The notes beneath the pieces were generated by a model. The model was given only the letters and a program-made list of their open reading frames with translations. It was not told the DNA's origin and searched no databases. Below, piece after piece: positions 6,463 to 15,655 of a stretch of 43,966 nucleotides of DNA. Both the position numbers and the translations under genes were made by a program. Numbering within the stretch: the first letter of the stretch is position 1; every line of letters begins with the position of its first letter. This stretch comes from an uncultured Pseudomonadota bacterium (lineage in GTDB: Bacteria > Pseudomonadota > Gammaproteobacteria > Methylococcales > Methylomonadaceae): positions 1 through 43,966 of the forward strand of contig CAILJB010000078.1 in NCBI GenBank assembly GCA_903834465.1. Direction: 5' to 3'.

Positions 6463-8127
6463 TTACGCCGCAACGTTCAAATCATGCACCGTAATACTAC
6501 CGCGTCCATCTTCGGTAATTTCGTCATCGCTGATTTTGAAATTGTCGAGTTTCATCGTTAAGTATTTGTCGAAATAAGTACGCAAATCTTTTTCGATAGA
6601 TTTATCAAAATCAGGTTTCACAACGTGTGTTGTTCCCCATTTTGTGTGAACTACTTTGCCATCAACAACAACTAATTCACCGTCTTTGAAAACATAATCC
6701 GGTTTTTCAAACATTTTTTGACGGTCAACATCATCGGTATAAACTGTAATATCTGCCCAATTTTCTGCGCTCAAACCACCACGATTTTGCAAACCAATCA
6801 ATTTTGCCGCCCCTGCGCGAGTCATAATCGCAATTTCTTGCAACGTGTATTCGCGTTCAATCGATGCCAACGTCGTCATTTTTTGTGCTTCAGGATGAAT
6901 CGTAGAAAGCACGTCATTTCTAAACGTTCTATCCATCAGCAACCGAATCAAATGCGGATAACTGGTAAATGGCGCACCGTTCGGATGGTCAGTGGTTAAG
7001 AAAATTCGCCACGGATCATCGACTAATAAAAATGTTTCTAAACCAATCGCCCATTGCAACGCATTCACAAAGTTTTGGTCTTTGTATTTGAACGGTACAA
7101 CGCCACACCCCGCGTCACATTCAATATCCATCGTCACCCATTTTGCAGGGCTAGCGTGTTTGTGATTAGCGTGTTGACGCATATTGTCGCCTGATGCCGT
7201 CACCGTTTGTCCGAATAAAATTTGTCCGACATCGATGGTGATATTTTTGTTTTTGTTCACCGCCTCGGCAATTTGCGCCGCGCCTGACGAAAATTTGAAA
7301 TCACCTTCTGTGCCGTAACTGTGGAATTGAATATGCGTCAAGTGCATCGGCAAACCACCAATGCCTTGAATGGTATCGAGCGTAGTTTGCATGTTTCCAG
7401 GTACGCCCAAATTACAACCGTGAACGTGCAACGGATGGGATACGCCGATCTGTTTCACGGCTGTCGCTAAGACTTGCAAAATATCGCGCGGCGTAACACC
7501 GTAATGGCTGTTTTGTTCGTCTAAATCGAGTTTGCGTTGGTTAAATTTAAACGCATTGATGCCACCTGGATTCACGACTTTTACGCCAATGGCTTTTGCC
7601 GCTTGCATTGTCCACGCAACGTAATCGTTAATGGCTTTTTGGTCTTTTTTTGCGGTGAGCATGCGGAGCAAATAATCATCGCTGCCCATCAACACATAAC
7701 CGCCTTTATCCAAAATCGGAATATCGCCCATTTCCATGTGCGCTTGGCGAGCGTTAATTGGCAATACAGCAGGTTCAAACCCAGCGGTGTAGCCCATTTC
7801 CGCGTAACGATAACCTGTGATAAAGGTACTTGGTGCAGCGTGTCCACAACCTGAACGGCAAATGTGCGTGCTGGCAACTGGGTCGTTGCGATGGTCTTCG
7901 GGTAAAAGTGTGCGAGCAATGTTGCCTTTGCCGCCGCCGATGTGCGTGTGCATATCGATTGCACCCGACATCACGACTTTGCCTTTTAAATCGTATTCTT
8001 TATCGATTTGAAAATCGCCGATTGGTTTGTCGATGATTTTGCCGTTTTGAATGTAAATATCTTGTTGTTTGCCATCGACACCGCTGGCTGGGTCGTACAC
8101 TTTGCCGCCCGTTAATCTGATTAACAT
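6463..8127 (-). CDS. fhcA: Formyltransferase/hydrolase complex subunit A (formylmethanofuran dehydrogenase subunit A-like)
   Basis: This 554-residue amidohydrolase-fold protein matches FhcA/FwdA, which hydrolyses the formyl group from the methanofuran-type carrier and releases formate in bacterial C1 oxidation. Likely metal ligands: H60 and H62 in DMHTH, K183 in VKVVNPGG (candidate carboxylated lysine), H234/H236 in LHVHG, H262/H265 in MHLTHIQFHSYG, and D380 in DHPNG. These match the binuclear metal-site pattern of FwdA. The start overlaps the end of fhcB by 7 nt, so the two are co-translated. In other methylotrophs fhcD and fhcC follow; here the next bases hold terminators and the small lipoprotein gene on the other strand. 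The other two subunits must therefore be encoded elsewhere. Confidence 0.95.
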   Translation of the reverse strand: MLIRLTGGKVYDPASGVDGKQQDIYIQNGKIIDKPIGDFQIDKEYDLKGKVVMSGAIDMHTHIGGGKGNIARTLLPEDHRNDPVASTHICRSGCGHAAPSTFITGYRYAEMGYTAGFEPAVLPINARQAHMEMGDIPILDKGGYVLMGSDDYLLRMLTAKKDQKAINDYVAWTMQAAKAIGVKVVNPGGINAFKFNQRKLDLDEQNSHYGVTPRDILQVLATAVKQIGVSHPLHVHGCNLGVPGNMQTTLDTIQGIGGLPMHLTHIQFHSYGTEGDFKFSSGAAQIAEAVNKNKNITIDVGQILFGQTVTASGDNMRQHANHKHASPAKWVTMDIECDAGCGVVPFKYKDQNFVNALQWAIGLETFLLVDDPWRIFLTTDHPNGAPFTSYPHLIRLLMDRTFRNDVLSTIHPEAQKMTTLASIEREYTLQEIAIMTRAGAAKLIGLQNRGGLSAENWADITVYTDDVDRQKMFEKPDYVFKDGELVVVDGKVVHTKWGTTHVVKPDFDKSIEKDLRTYFDKYLTMKLDNFKISDDEITEDGRGSITVHDLNVAA

Positions 8128-9392
8128 ACTGATTCCTCGCGTAAAACTTTTTCAATCGCGTTTAAAACTTCTGCTGTACTTGGCAACCCCGAATCACGCA
8201 ATTTTTTCAATCGAATTGCCACCACGTTATCCAAACGGTAAGCGTGTCCAACATGGTCAATGGCTGGCGTGCCGATTGGAATAAATACGTCGGGTTCTTT
8301 TTCAAACGTCATCCCTGAACGCGCCACCACAATCGTTGGCAAACTGGTTTTAGGTGGATTTGCTTTGGCGTTAAACGCATTAACCCAAACGAGCGCGTCG
8401 GCTTCACCGTTATCTAACAAGGCATTGGTTTCAAACAAAAACGGGTCATATTCAGGATAACCTTTCGCAAAACTCACTCGTGCCGCATAACCTGTCGTCC
8501 AACCGCACACTTGGTTTGCTGTTTGGTCGCCTTCTTTGCCGCCTAATGGGAAACCGCTGCAACGTGTGGTTTGATTTAAATCTTTCACCATTTCGGAAAT
8601 CGTTTGCACAGTGAGTTCAGCGTGTGAATAGGCTAATGCACCAGCCGCCCAAGTGACTACGCCGTATTTTGCGGCTTTGAGTTTTTCGGCGATTACTTGT
8701 AAATCTGTAATTGAAATTCCTGCAACGTTTTCAGCTTGAATCGGTTGACCTTTGACTAAGGCGCGTAACACCGTCACGACTTCAGGTAAATTTTCAGTCG
8801 CACATTCAAAAACTTGTGCGGTTTTTCCCGATGGCGATGTTGACGCATTGCCTGAGGGTTTTGTGCCTAAATAAATAATGTCACGGTCGCTGGTGTTTTT
8901 TAAAAACATCGCCTCATTCCACAGATATTTTTCAAAAAACCGTGGCGCGAAACCTTCTAAATCTGCACCGACAATTAGCAACACGTCACAACGATTTTTA
9001 ATTTCGGCAAGCGTGGTGTTCATCCAACCGACATCTTGCAATGCTAAAATGTTTTTGCGTGCATTGTTGAAATTCGCATTATCAACCACTGCGCCCGTTC
9101 TATCCGCTAAAGCTAATAAACCACGCATCCCGTTCACGTCGGTCGCGCAACCACCGATGACAGGAAAATTAGTATTTTTTAACAAACTTGCCGCGTGTGA
9201 AACGGCTTCGCTTAACTCAACTTCTTTACCGTTAATGCGTGGTTTTGTATCGGTAATTTCTTGTTCAAATGCTGGCGTATTCACCGCACAACCATTTTCA
9301 ATAACGCTGATTTTTAAACCATCGACTTTAATTGTTAAATCGTCCGTGCCGATGCCGCAAAACGGACTGGGAACTTCTGTAATCTCACTCAT
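8121..9392 (-). CDS. fhcB: Formyltransferase/hydrolase complex subunit B (formylmethanofuran dehydrogenase subunit B-like)
   Basis: The 423-residue product resembles FmdB/FwdB over its whole length (for example PFCGIGTDDL near the N terminus and CATDVNGMRGLLALAD). Archaeal FwdB has an N-terminal cysteine cluster for an iron-sulfur centre and a molybdopterin site. Here only one cysteine lies in that N-terminal segment, as expected for bacterial FhcB, which has lost redox activity and serves a structural role. An in-frame TTG just upstream would add one residue, but the ATG at 9392 has AGAGG at good spacing. It follows the pterin dehydratase-like gene by 12 nt and overlaps fhcA by 7 nt. Confidence 0.93.
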   Translation of the reverse strand: MSEITEVPSPFCGIGTDDLTIKVDGLKISVIENGCAVNTPAFEQEITDTKPRINGKEVELSEAVSHAASLLKNTNFPVIGGCATDVNGMRGLLALADRTGAVVDNANFNNARKNILALQDVGWMNTTLAEIKNRCDVLLIVGADLEGFAPRFFEKYLWNEAMFLKNTSDRDIIYLGTKPSGNASTSPSGKTAQVFECATENLPEVVTVLRALVKGQPIQAENVAGISITDLQVIAEKLKAAKYGVVTWAAGALAYSHAELTVQTISEMVKDLNQTTRCSGFPLGGKEGDQTANQVCGWTTGYAARVSFAKGYPEYDPFLFETNALLDNGEADALVWVNAFNAKANPPKTSLPTIVVARSGMTFEKEPDVFIPIGTPAIDHVGHAYRLDNVVAIRLKKLRDSGLPSTAEVLNAIEKVLREESVC

Positions 9393-9404
9393 CAAAACTG
9401 CCCT

Positions 9405-9791
9405 CTAGTCTTTTTTAATGTATTTGAAACGTGGGTCTTCTGGCGTACCTTCGAAAACGCCTTGCGAATCGGTCGCCGCATCCCACAACACGACTTCTTC
9501 AATTTTTTTCGCTAACGCAAAATCTTTTTCCGTAATGCCTTTGGCGGCGTGGGTGACTAATTTTACAATCACAAACGCATAGGACACAGTTAAATCAGGA
9601 TGATGCCACGCTTTTTCGGCTAAATGTCCAACCGTATTGACCACCATTAACGTGGATTTCCAGCCGCTTGTTTTTATTTTTCGGCGAATCCAACCGTTTT
9701 CGTAATACCAATGCGGTAATTCATTTTCTAAGCGGGTTTGAATTTCAGACTCACTCAAAGCGGGGTGATTACTTGTTTCTTCTGACATCAT
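9405..9791 (-). CDS. Pterin-4a-carbinolamine dehydratase-like protein
   Basis: The 128-residue protein has the PCD/DCoH core: an N-terminal tryptophan segment (ELPHWYYENGWIRRKIK), then GHLAEKAWHHPDLTVSYAFV with the paired histidines, then KLVTHAAKGITEKDFALAKKIEE. The classical enzyme dehydrates 4a-hydroxy-tetrahydropterin. Its place as first gene of a unit with fhcB and fhcA suggests a role in tetrahydromethanopterin chemistry rather than phenylalanine hydroxylation; no phhA is nearby. AGGAGAGA precedes two adjacent ATGs, and the second (9788) is better spaced, so the protein may be one residue shorter. N- and C-terminal extensions make it slightly longer than typical PCD proteins. Confidence 0.88.
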   Translation of the reverse strand: MMSEETSNHPALSESEIQTRLENELPHWYYENGWIRRKIKTSGWKSTLMVVNTVGHLAEKAWHHPDLTVSYAFVIVKLVTHAAKGITEKDFALAKKIEEVVLWDAATDSQGVFEGTPEDPRFKYIKKD

Positions 9792-9976
9792 TCTCTCCTA
9801 AATTTAATGGGACGAGCTGCATTGTAGCGCGAATTTCCATCATAGGGGGTCAAGATTTTGAACTACTTAAATCGCATTATGATGATTGATACAATTGCGT
9901 CACTAAATACGCTCTTACCGGTAGATGCGCGTATATTGTCGTCATCGTCCTAAATATGTGAATAATTTTATAGCCT

Positions 9977-12559
9977 ATGATTCCAGAAACGCTAAGTCGA
10001 GTTGTTCAAAAAATAACACACCTATTGCCGATTTTTTTATTCATTTGCGCGCTTTATATTGTCCATAATCAGCTAAAAGTGCATGAATTTAAAGATATTG
10101 TGGTATTGCTGCAAAATACGCCCTTACAAATTATTTTTGCTGCTTTTGTATTGACGGTAATCAATTATTTGGTTTTAACCGGTTATGATTGGTTGGGATT
10201 GCGTTTTACGGGTTATAAAAATATTCCCGTGCCAAAAATGATAGCTGCCGCATTATTAAGTTATGCCATCAGCAATAATACGGGGCATCCTTGGGCAGCG
10301 GGCGGTTCGATTCGGTATCGATTTTATTCAAAATGGGGCGTTCAGGGTTGGGACGTTTTAAAAATTTCATTGTTTCAAGCGGTAACTTATCTTTTAGGTG
10401 CGTTAAGTTTAGGTTTAATTGGTAGTTTGTTATTGCCGCATTATTTATCAAACGCGGTTCAAGAGCCGCTAGCGATTCATTGGGTTAGTATCATTTGTGC
10501 CGCATCTTTGCTTGTTTATTGGGGCGGGGTGCTGTTATGGCGAAAACCCTTGCTTATCAAGGGTTTTGAATTTCATTTACCTTCGACAAGCATGACTTTT
10601 TGGCAAACGGTAGTCTCCAGCATTGACGTGGTCTTATCTTCACTTGTGTTGTGGATGTTATTGCTTGGTAAAGTCGATATTAGTTTTGGGGCGTTCGTTA
10701 TTATTTTTGTGGTGTCTCAAGTTGTTGGCGTAATTAGTCAAGTACCTGGCGGGATTGGCGTATTTGAAAGCACATTTTTATGGCTAATATCGGACATTGA
10801 AGTCACCGATCAACATTTAGTTTTAATTGGCGCTTTGTTATTGTATAGAATTATTTATTATTTCGTGCCATTGTTATTAGCTGGCGCGGGTTTACTAACC
10901 TATGAAGTGTACAGTCGTCGAGAAATAATTGTTGAAAGTAGTATTGCAGTGAGCCGTATTTTATCGACAATCGTGCCGCAATTGTATTCAGTATTGTTAC
11001 TCTTTGCTGGTGGTGTGTTACTCATTTCAGGTTCTATTCCAGCCAACTCTGATGCGATGAGTTGGTTGCGGCATTTAGTCCCCTTACCTGTCGTTGAATC
11101 ATCACATTTGGTCGGCAGTCTGATTGGCTTATTGTTGTTATTCTTAGCGCGAGGTATTCGTCTCAAAATTGAAGTAGCGTGGTTTGGCAGTTTATTTTTG
11201 CTGGGATTAGGTATTATTGCGTCACTTCTAAAAGGTTTTGATTGGCGTGAAGCCACCGTGTTGTTTGTGATACTAATGCTGATTTTTCCAACGCGAAGCC
11301 ACTTTAAACGTCGGTCATCGTTACTACATATCTCTTTTTCAAAATCTTGGTTGGTTATCATCACAATGGTGTTGATAGCGACAATTTGGCTAGGTTTTTT
11401 TGCCTATCAAGATGTCGAATATGCTAATGAATTGTGGTGGCAATTTTCTTACGAAGGCAATGCACCACGATTTTTACGCGCATTATTACTTATTTCGGTA
11501 GTGACCGTATTTTATGGTTTATCACGTTTATTAAGTGTTGCACCACCTTATTTATTTGAAAAACCATCTGCCAGTGAACTAGCTGAAGTACAAAATATCT
11601 TAGTGCAATGCGATCACACGCAAGGATTTTTAGCATTATTGGGTGATAAATATCTGCTTTGGAATCCGACGCGCACGGCATTTATTATGTTTGAGACTAC
11701 CCCACAATTTTGGATAGCGATGGGAGATCCAGTTGGTGATCGAACGGCTGTTGAAAATCTGCTTTGGCAATTTCAAGAACAAGCTGATCTTTATGGTGCT
11801 AAGGCGGTGTTTTACCAAGTCAGCACCGAATTATTGCCGCATTATTTAGATCAAGGTTTATCACTTTTCAAGCTAGGAGAAGAGGCTAAAATCGATTTAT
11901 CAACATTTAACTTGGCTGGTAAACGGCATGATGTTCAGCGTAGTGCTTGCAACAAGTTCAGCAAAATGAATTATCATTTCGAAATCCTTTCAGGACAAGA
12001 AGTTAAAGAGGCGTTGCCGATATTAAAACAAATTTCTGATGCTTGGTTATCGAATAAAAATACGAGAGAAAAGGGTTTTTCGTTAGGTTTTTTCAACGAA
12101 GCATATTTACGGCGTACCAATATTGCGGTAATAAAAGATGAATCTGGACAAATAAAAGCCTTTGCGAATCTTTGGCAAACAACTAGTCATCAAGAATTAT
12201 CCCTCGATTTGATGCGTTATGATCCAGATAGTCCGAAAGGTATTATGGACTTCTTATTTGCAAAATTATTATCGTGGGGAAAAGCAGAAAATTACCACTG
12301 GTTTTCGTTAGGTATGGCACCGTTAGCGGGCTTAGAGCATCGTCCTTTTTCGTCTTTGTGGTATAAAATTGGTGCTGCTATTTTTGAAATGGGCGATCAA
12401 TTTTACAATTTCGAAGGGCTTTATGAATATAAAGCGAAATTCGCCCCGCAGTGGCAGCCGCGTTATTTGGCGGTGCCAACAGGGTTGTCATTGCCTTTTA
12501 TTTTAGTGGTGATTACTCGTCTCATTTCTAAAGGTTGGCAGGGAATTTTTAGTAAATAG
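9977..12559 (+). CDS. mprF: MprF-like phosphatidylglycerol aminoacyltransferase/flippase
   Basis: The 860-residue protein has the bipartite MprF layout. About residues 15-520 form a multi-span membrane flippase region (with motifs such as SNNTGHPWAAGGSIRYRFY and SQVPGGIGVFESTFL). Residues 540-850 form the cytosolic DUF2156 GNAT-fold synthase domain, including YLLWNPTRTAFIMF, WIAMGDPVGD, FSLGMAPLAGLEHRP and FYNFEGLYEYKAKFAPQWQPRYLAVP. MprF transfers an amino acid from aminoacyl-tRNA to phosphatidylglycerol and flips the lipid, reducing negative surface charge. Which amino acid is used cannot be told from sequence. The 3' end overlaps the opposing PIG-L gene by 57 bases. No clear ribosome site was seen. 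Confidence 0.9.
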   Translation: MIPETLSRVVQKITHLLPIFLFICALYIVHNQLKVHEFKDIVVLLQNTPLQIIFAAFVLTVINYLVLTGYDWLGLRFTGYKNIPVPKMIAAALLSYAISNNTGHPWAAGGSIRYRFYSKWGVQGWDVLKISLFQAVTYLLGALSLGLIGSLLLPHYLSNAVQEPLAIHWVSIICAASLLVYWGGVLLWRKPLLIKGFEFHLPSTSMTFWQTVVSSIDVVLSSLVLWMLLLGKVDISFGAFVIIFVVSQVVGVISQVPGGIGVFESTFLWLISDIEVTDQHLVLIGALLLYRIIYYFVPLLLAGAGLLTYEVYSRREIIVESSIAVSRILSTIVPQLYSVLLLFAGGVLLISGSIPANSDAMSWLRHLVPLPVVESSHLVGSLIGLLLLFLARGIRLKIEVAWFGSLFLLGLGIIASLLKGFDWREATVLFVILMLIFPTRSHFKRRSSLLHISFSKSWLVIITMVLIATIWLGFFAYQDVEYANELWWQFSYEGNAPRFLRALLLISVVTVFYGLSRLLSVAPPYLFEKPSASELAEVQNILVQCDHTQGFLALLGDKYLLWNPTRTAFIMFETTPQFWIAMGDPVGDRTAVENLLWQFQEQADLYGAKAVFYQVSTELLPHYLDQGLSLFKLGEEAKIDLSTFNLAGKRHDVQRSACNKFSKMNYHFEILSGQEVKEALPILKQISDAWLSNKNTREKGFSLGFFNEAYLRRTNIAVIKDESGQIKAFANLWQTTSHQELSLDLMRYDPDSPKGIMDFLFAKLLSWGKAENYHWFSLGMAPLAGLEHRPFSSLWYKIGAAIFEMGDQFYNFEGLYEYKAKFAPQWQPRYLAVPTGLSLPFILVVITRLISKGWQGIFSK

Positions 12560-13588
12560 TATTTTTTCTCGATTCACTGGATGCGAATCAAAGACTTTTC
12601 TAACGTGTTGCCACTGTGCAACCACGTTTTTGATTCCTTTACTATCACTTTCTTTTAAAAGCGTAAAACATTCATTGCTACGAACAAACGCGGCTAAAAA
12701 TGCGCCCATTGCCCGTTGCTGCGTGTGATATTGCGCTAAAGTGTAGTGTTTCAAATTCTTTTCTAGGATGTTTAAATCAAAACAAGTGCGGGTATGTCCA
12801 CGAAGTGGCAAATCATCAGGTAAAAATAACGGCTGATTACTCAAATCGAGCGGTTTATTAGATTCAGAACCCGATGGCCAACCGTGTTGCCAATGAATCA
12901 AATAAGCAAGTAATCGCGGAGTAAACGATTTGTCATCTGATGGCTCAAGCCAGTCATTTATTGCTAATAAAGTAAACATTCCAAGTCCTGCATGATCGGA
13001 ATCATTTTCCATCACATCAGGAAATACAATCAATGTGGGTTTCGTTTCTTTGAGTATTTTTACTAATTCATCTCGAAGGGCTTTACCATCTTGAGCAATC
13101 CCTTTATCTTCTGCTTCGATGTAAGGGACATGGCTAAATCCTGTAAATTCGGATTTGTCTGGATGCGTTTTATTCCAATGTGAAACCAACATCGCATAAA
13201 TAGAACCATCAGAAAATCCCAGTAAATCCAAATGAATTAAACCATTACCTAACACTTTGGCCGCATGTCGAGATTCTTCTAATCTATTTTCACCATATCT
13301 TAAAAAGTCGGTTTGCGTTAGTTGCCTTCTTCCGGTGTCACGTTGTATTGCTTCAACATAAGCATCCCCGGCGGTTACGACAACGCTTCGCACACTTCCG
13401 CCATTTTCAAGCACGCGGTGCGCTAAACCTGCGGCACTAAGTGATTCATCATCCGGATGCGGAGCTAAAATTAACAGCCGTTCCGCATGACCAATCTTGA
13501 GTGGCTGTTCTGAATTTGCTGAAACAGATGCCAATGTGAAATGCAATGTAATGATTAAAAATTTAAATAAAAAATAAAACAGTTTCAT
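12503..13588 (-). CDS. Exported PIG-L family (LmbE-like) deacetylase
   Basis: The 361-residue protein begins with a likely signal peptide (KLFYFLFKFLIITLHFTLASVSA). The PIG-L zinc-site motif follows at residues 44-48 (HPDDE, in LAPHPDDESLSAAG), with a distal DSDHAGLG histidine segment. PIG-L enzymes remove acetyl groups from N-acetylglucosamine-type sugars on lipids or small molecules. Export to the periplasm suggests an envelope glycan or glycolipid substrate, but the substrate is not evident. The gene is convergent with, and overlaps, mprF by 57 bases (19 codons), and no terminator lies between them. It starts 74 bases from cysG on the opposite strand. Confidence 0.85.
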   Translation of the reverse strand: MKLFYFLFKFLIITLHFTLASVSANSEQPLKIGHAERLLILAPHPDDESLSAAGLAHRVLENGGSVRSVVVTAGDAYVEAIQRDTGRRQLTQTDFLRYGENRLEESRHAAKVLGNGLIHLDLLGFSDGSIYAMLVSHWNKTHPDKSEFTGFSHVPYIEAEDKGIAQDGKALRDELVKILKETKPTLIVFPDVMENDSDHAGLGMFTLLAINDWLEPSDDKSFTPRLLAYLIHWQHGWPSGSESNKPLDLSNQPLFLPDDLPLRGHTRTCFDLNILEKNLKHYTLAQYHTQQRAMGAFLAAFVRSNECFTLLKESDSKGIKNVVAQWQHVRKVFDSHPVNREKILFTKNSLPTFRNETSNHH

Positions 13589-13662
13589 CGTTGGTATGAT
13601 TTTCAGAATGAACGGCGTTTATAATACCACGCTCATCATGCCGTTAAACTAGGTTACATTTC

Positions 13663-15054
13663 ATGGATTATTTTCCCATTTCGCTTAAATTGACTCAACA
13701 ACCGTGTTTAGTGGTTGGTGCAGGAAATTGTGCGGCACGAAAAATTGAATTACTTTCGCGTGCTGGCGCAAAAATCACTGTGATAGCGTGTGACATCAGT
13801 TCGCAAGTCGCAGCAATGCAAATTACGCACAATTTAATTGTTCGGCAAAAAGACTTTGAAGCAAACGATTTAAGTGATTTTAAATTAGTTGTTTCTGCAA
13901 CCAATGACATGGCGACAAATCAATTTGTTCGCGAATGTGCAAAAGCAAAAGCCATTTGGGTCAATGTGGTCGATAGTCCTGCGTTATGTGATTTTATTTT
14001 CCCCGCCATCGTAGACCGTGCGCCATTAACGATTGCGATTTCATCAGGTGGCGCGTCGCCAGTTCTTGCGCGTTTGTTACGCGCTAAAATTGAAACCGTA
14101 ATACCACCTGCTTATGGTACGTTAGCGAAATTGGCTGAAAAATTCCGCGAAACCGTAAAACAAAAAATCACTGTGCCGTCAAATCGCCGTATTTTTTGGG
14201 AAAACATGTTGCAAGGTCGTGTTGCAGAACTTGTATTTTCTGGGCAAAACGATGCTGCCGAATATGAATTAACACAAGCCATTGAGCAAACAGCTGAATC
14301 AAAAACTTGTGGTGAAGTGTATTTAATTGGTGCAGGCCCGGGCGCGGCAGATTTACTAACGTTTCGAGCGTTACGTTTAATGCAGCAAGCCGATGTGGTG
14401 GTTTATGACCGTTTAGTTTCGACCGATATTTTGGATTTAGCACGGCGCGATTCTGAAAAAATTTACGTTGGCAAAGAACGTAGTCGCCATGCCCTGCCCC
14501 AAGAAGATATTAACGCGCTATTGGTAAAACTTGCTAAAGAAGGCAAGCGTGTGGCGCGATTGAAAGGTGGCGACCCGTTTATTTTTGGACGCGGTGGCGA
14601 AGAGATTGAAACGTTAATGGAACAAGGCGTGGTGTTTCAAGTCGTGCCAGGAATCACTGCCGCGACAGGTTGCGCGAGTTACGCCGGTATTCCGCTAACG
14701 CACCGCGACCACGCACAATCGTGTATTTTTGTGACGGGGCATTTGAAAGATGATTCAGTGCATTTGAATTGGACACAATTGGCAGTGCCGAATCAAACTG
14801 TTGTGATTTATATGGGGTTGGTTGGATTGGAACAGATTTGCCAATCATTGATTGCTCACGGGAGCGCAGCAGATTTACCGATTGCGCTGGTTCAAGACGG
14901 CACTACTTCGCAACAGCGCGTGATTACGGGAACGTTAAGTACGTTGCCAGAAATCGTGAAGCATGAATCAATTAAACCACCCACACTCATTATTATTGGT
15001 ACGGTGGTGAGCCTGCATGAAAAACTTAATTGGTTTGCGAATAAAGTGGACTAA
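13663..15054 (+). CDS. cysG: Siroheme synthase CysG (fused dehydrogenase/ferrochelatase and uroporphyrinogen-III methyltransferase)
   Basis: The 463-residue fusion matches full-length CysG. Residues 1-205 form the precorrin-2 dehydrogenase/ferrochelatase part, with the NAD loop VVGAGNCAARKIELL, D104 in NVVDSPALCDFIFPA, and S128 in ISSGGASPVLARLLR. Residues 213-460 form the SAM-dependent methyltransferase, with LIGAGPGAADLLT, VVYDRLVS and RLKGGDPFIFGRGGEE. Together they convert uroporphyrinogen III to siroheme, the cofactor of sulfite and assimilatory nitrite reductases. The usual glycine-rich loop GxGxxA is present as GAGNCA. No sulfite or nitrite reductase gene is adjacent. Confidence 0.96.
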   Translation: MDYFPISLKLTQQPCLVVGAGNCAARKIELLSRAGAKITVIACDISSQVAAMQITHNLIVRQKDFEANDLSDFKLVVSATNDMATNQFVRECAKAKAIWVNVVDSPALCDFIFPAIVDRAPLTIAISSGGASPVLARLLRAKIETVIPPAYGTLAKLAEKFRETVKQKITVPSNRRIFWENMLQGRVAELVFSGQNDAAEYELTQAIEQTAESKTCGEVYLIGAGPGAADLLTFRALRLMQQADVVVYDRLVSTDILDLARRDSEKIYVGKERSRHALPQEDINALLVKLAKEGKRVARLKGGDPFIFGRGGEEIETLMEQGVVFQVVPGITAATGCASYAGIPLTHRDHAQSCIFVTGHLKDDSVHLNWTQLAVPNQTVVIYMGLVGLEQICQSLIAHGSAADLPIALVQDGTTSQQRVITGTLSTLPEIVKHESIKPPTLIIIGTVVSLHEKLNWFANKVD

Positions 15055-15080
15055 AGCCGTGATTATTTTTAACAAAAGCG

Positions 15081-15109
15081 TTGAATTTTAGCGTTAAACT
15101 CCTTATCCT
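15081..15109 (+). promoter_or_regulatory. Possible sigma-70-type promoter for the cytochrome c gene
   Basis: TTGAAT (15081-15086) and TATCCT (15104-15109) are 17 bases apart, about 75 bases upstream of the cytochrome start at 15184. The -10 box is imperfect. Confidence 0.4.
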
Positions 15110-15183
15110 TTGCGCGTTCAAACTTTCACTTGAATATGTTTTCTACAACAAGAAAAACAGTTTTTACTACCATTGAGGATATT

Positions 15184-15522
15184 ATGAAAAAAGCACTTTT
15201 AGCTTTCGCAGGCGTTGCGTTAATCGGTTTAAGCGGTTCAGTTTTCGCTGATGAAAAATTAGAAATCGGCGCAAAAATTTACGAACGTTCATTCGGTCGT
15301 GGTTGCGGCACTTGCCACGACATCGCGTCAAACCCACAATTATTTGATTTAGTAAAATCAGGCAAATTATCACGCGCTACTTTTGAAGCGGTATTGAAAG
15401 ACGGTAAAGGCGGCATGCCAAAAGCTATCGCAGCAATCATGGAAGTGGGTCCTGTGAAAAAAGCGGGCTACGGCGAAGACCAAGCTGTTGACGCATTATT
15501 CGCTTACTTAGGTAGCAAATAA
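15184..15522 (+). CDS. Small periplasmic mono-heme cytochrome c
   Basis: The chosen start gives 112 residues with a clear signal peptide (MKKALLAFAGVALIGLSGSVFA, cleavage after residue 22). An in-frame ATG 54 bases further upstream would put a polar stretch before this signal, while the ATG at 15184 has a GAGG site at proper spacing. Heme attachment is at C41-G-T-C44-H45, and M78 in GGMP is the likely sixth ligand, typical of class I cytochromes c. It is probably an electron carrier in the periplasm; its partner (for example methanol dehydrogenase or an oxidase) is not evident here. It is a single gene with its own terminator. Confidence 0.88.
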   Translation: MKKALLAFAGVALIGLSGSVFADEKLEIGAKIYERSFGRGCGTCHDIASNPQLFDLVKSGKLSRATFEAVLKDGKGGMPKAIAAIMEVGPVKKAGYGEDQAVDALFAYLGSK

Positions 15523-15559
15523 GCGCGAGATTTCTCTCCGTTCGTTTTAAGAAAAGGTG

Positions 15560-15595
15560 AGCCGCGTTAGTTTTTAATTAGCGCGGCTTTTTTTT
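15560..15595 (+). terminator. Rho-independent terminator after the cytochrome c gene
   Basis: AGCCGCGTTAG (15560-15570) pairs with TTAGCGCGGCT (15578-15588) with two G-U pairs, followed by a run of eight T. Confidence 0.88.
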
Positions 15596-15655
15596 GCCAA
15601 TTTTTTGCGCTAAAAACTGCTAAACTAACCGCGTTGTCACTATCTTGTTTCTGCC

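Noticed and set aside
8878-9408. 176-codon plus-strand ORF
   Set aside because: It is a shadow of fhcB with no family features.
9821-9853. TTGACC/TACAAT pair as promoter of the pterin dehydratase gene
   Set aside because: The spacer is 21 bases, too long for a standard sigma-70 promoter.
15130-15183. Longer N terminus of the cytochrome c
   Set aside because: It would bury the signal peptide; the ATG at 15184 has a proper ribosome site.
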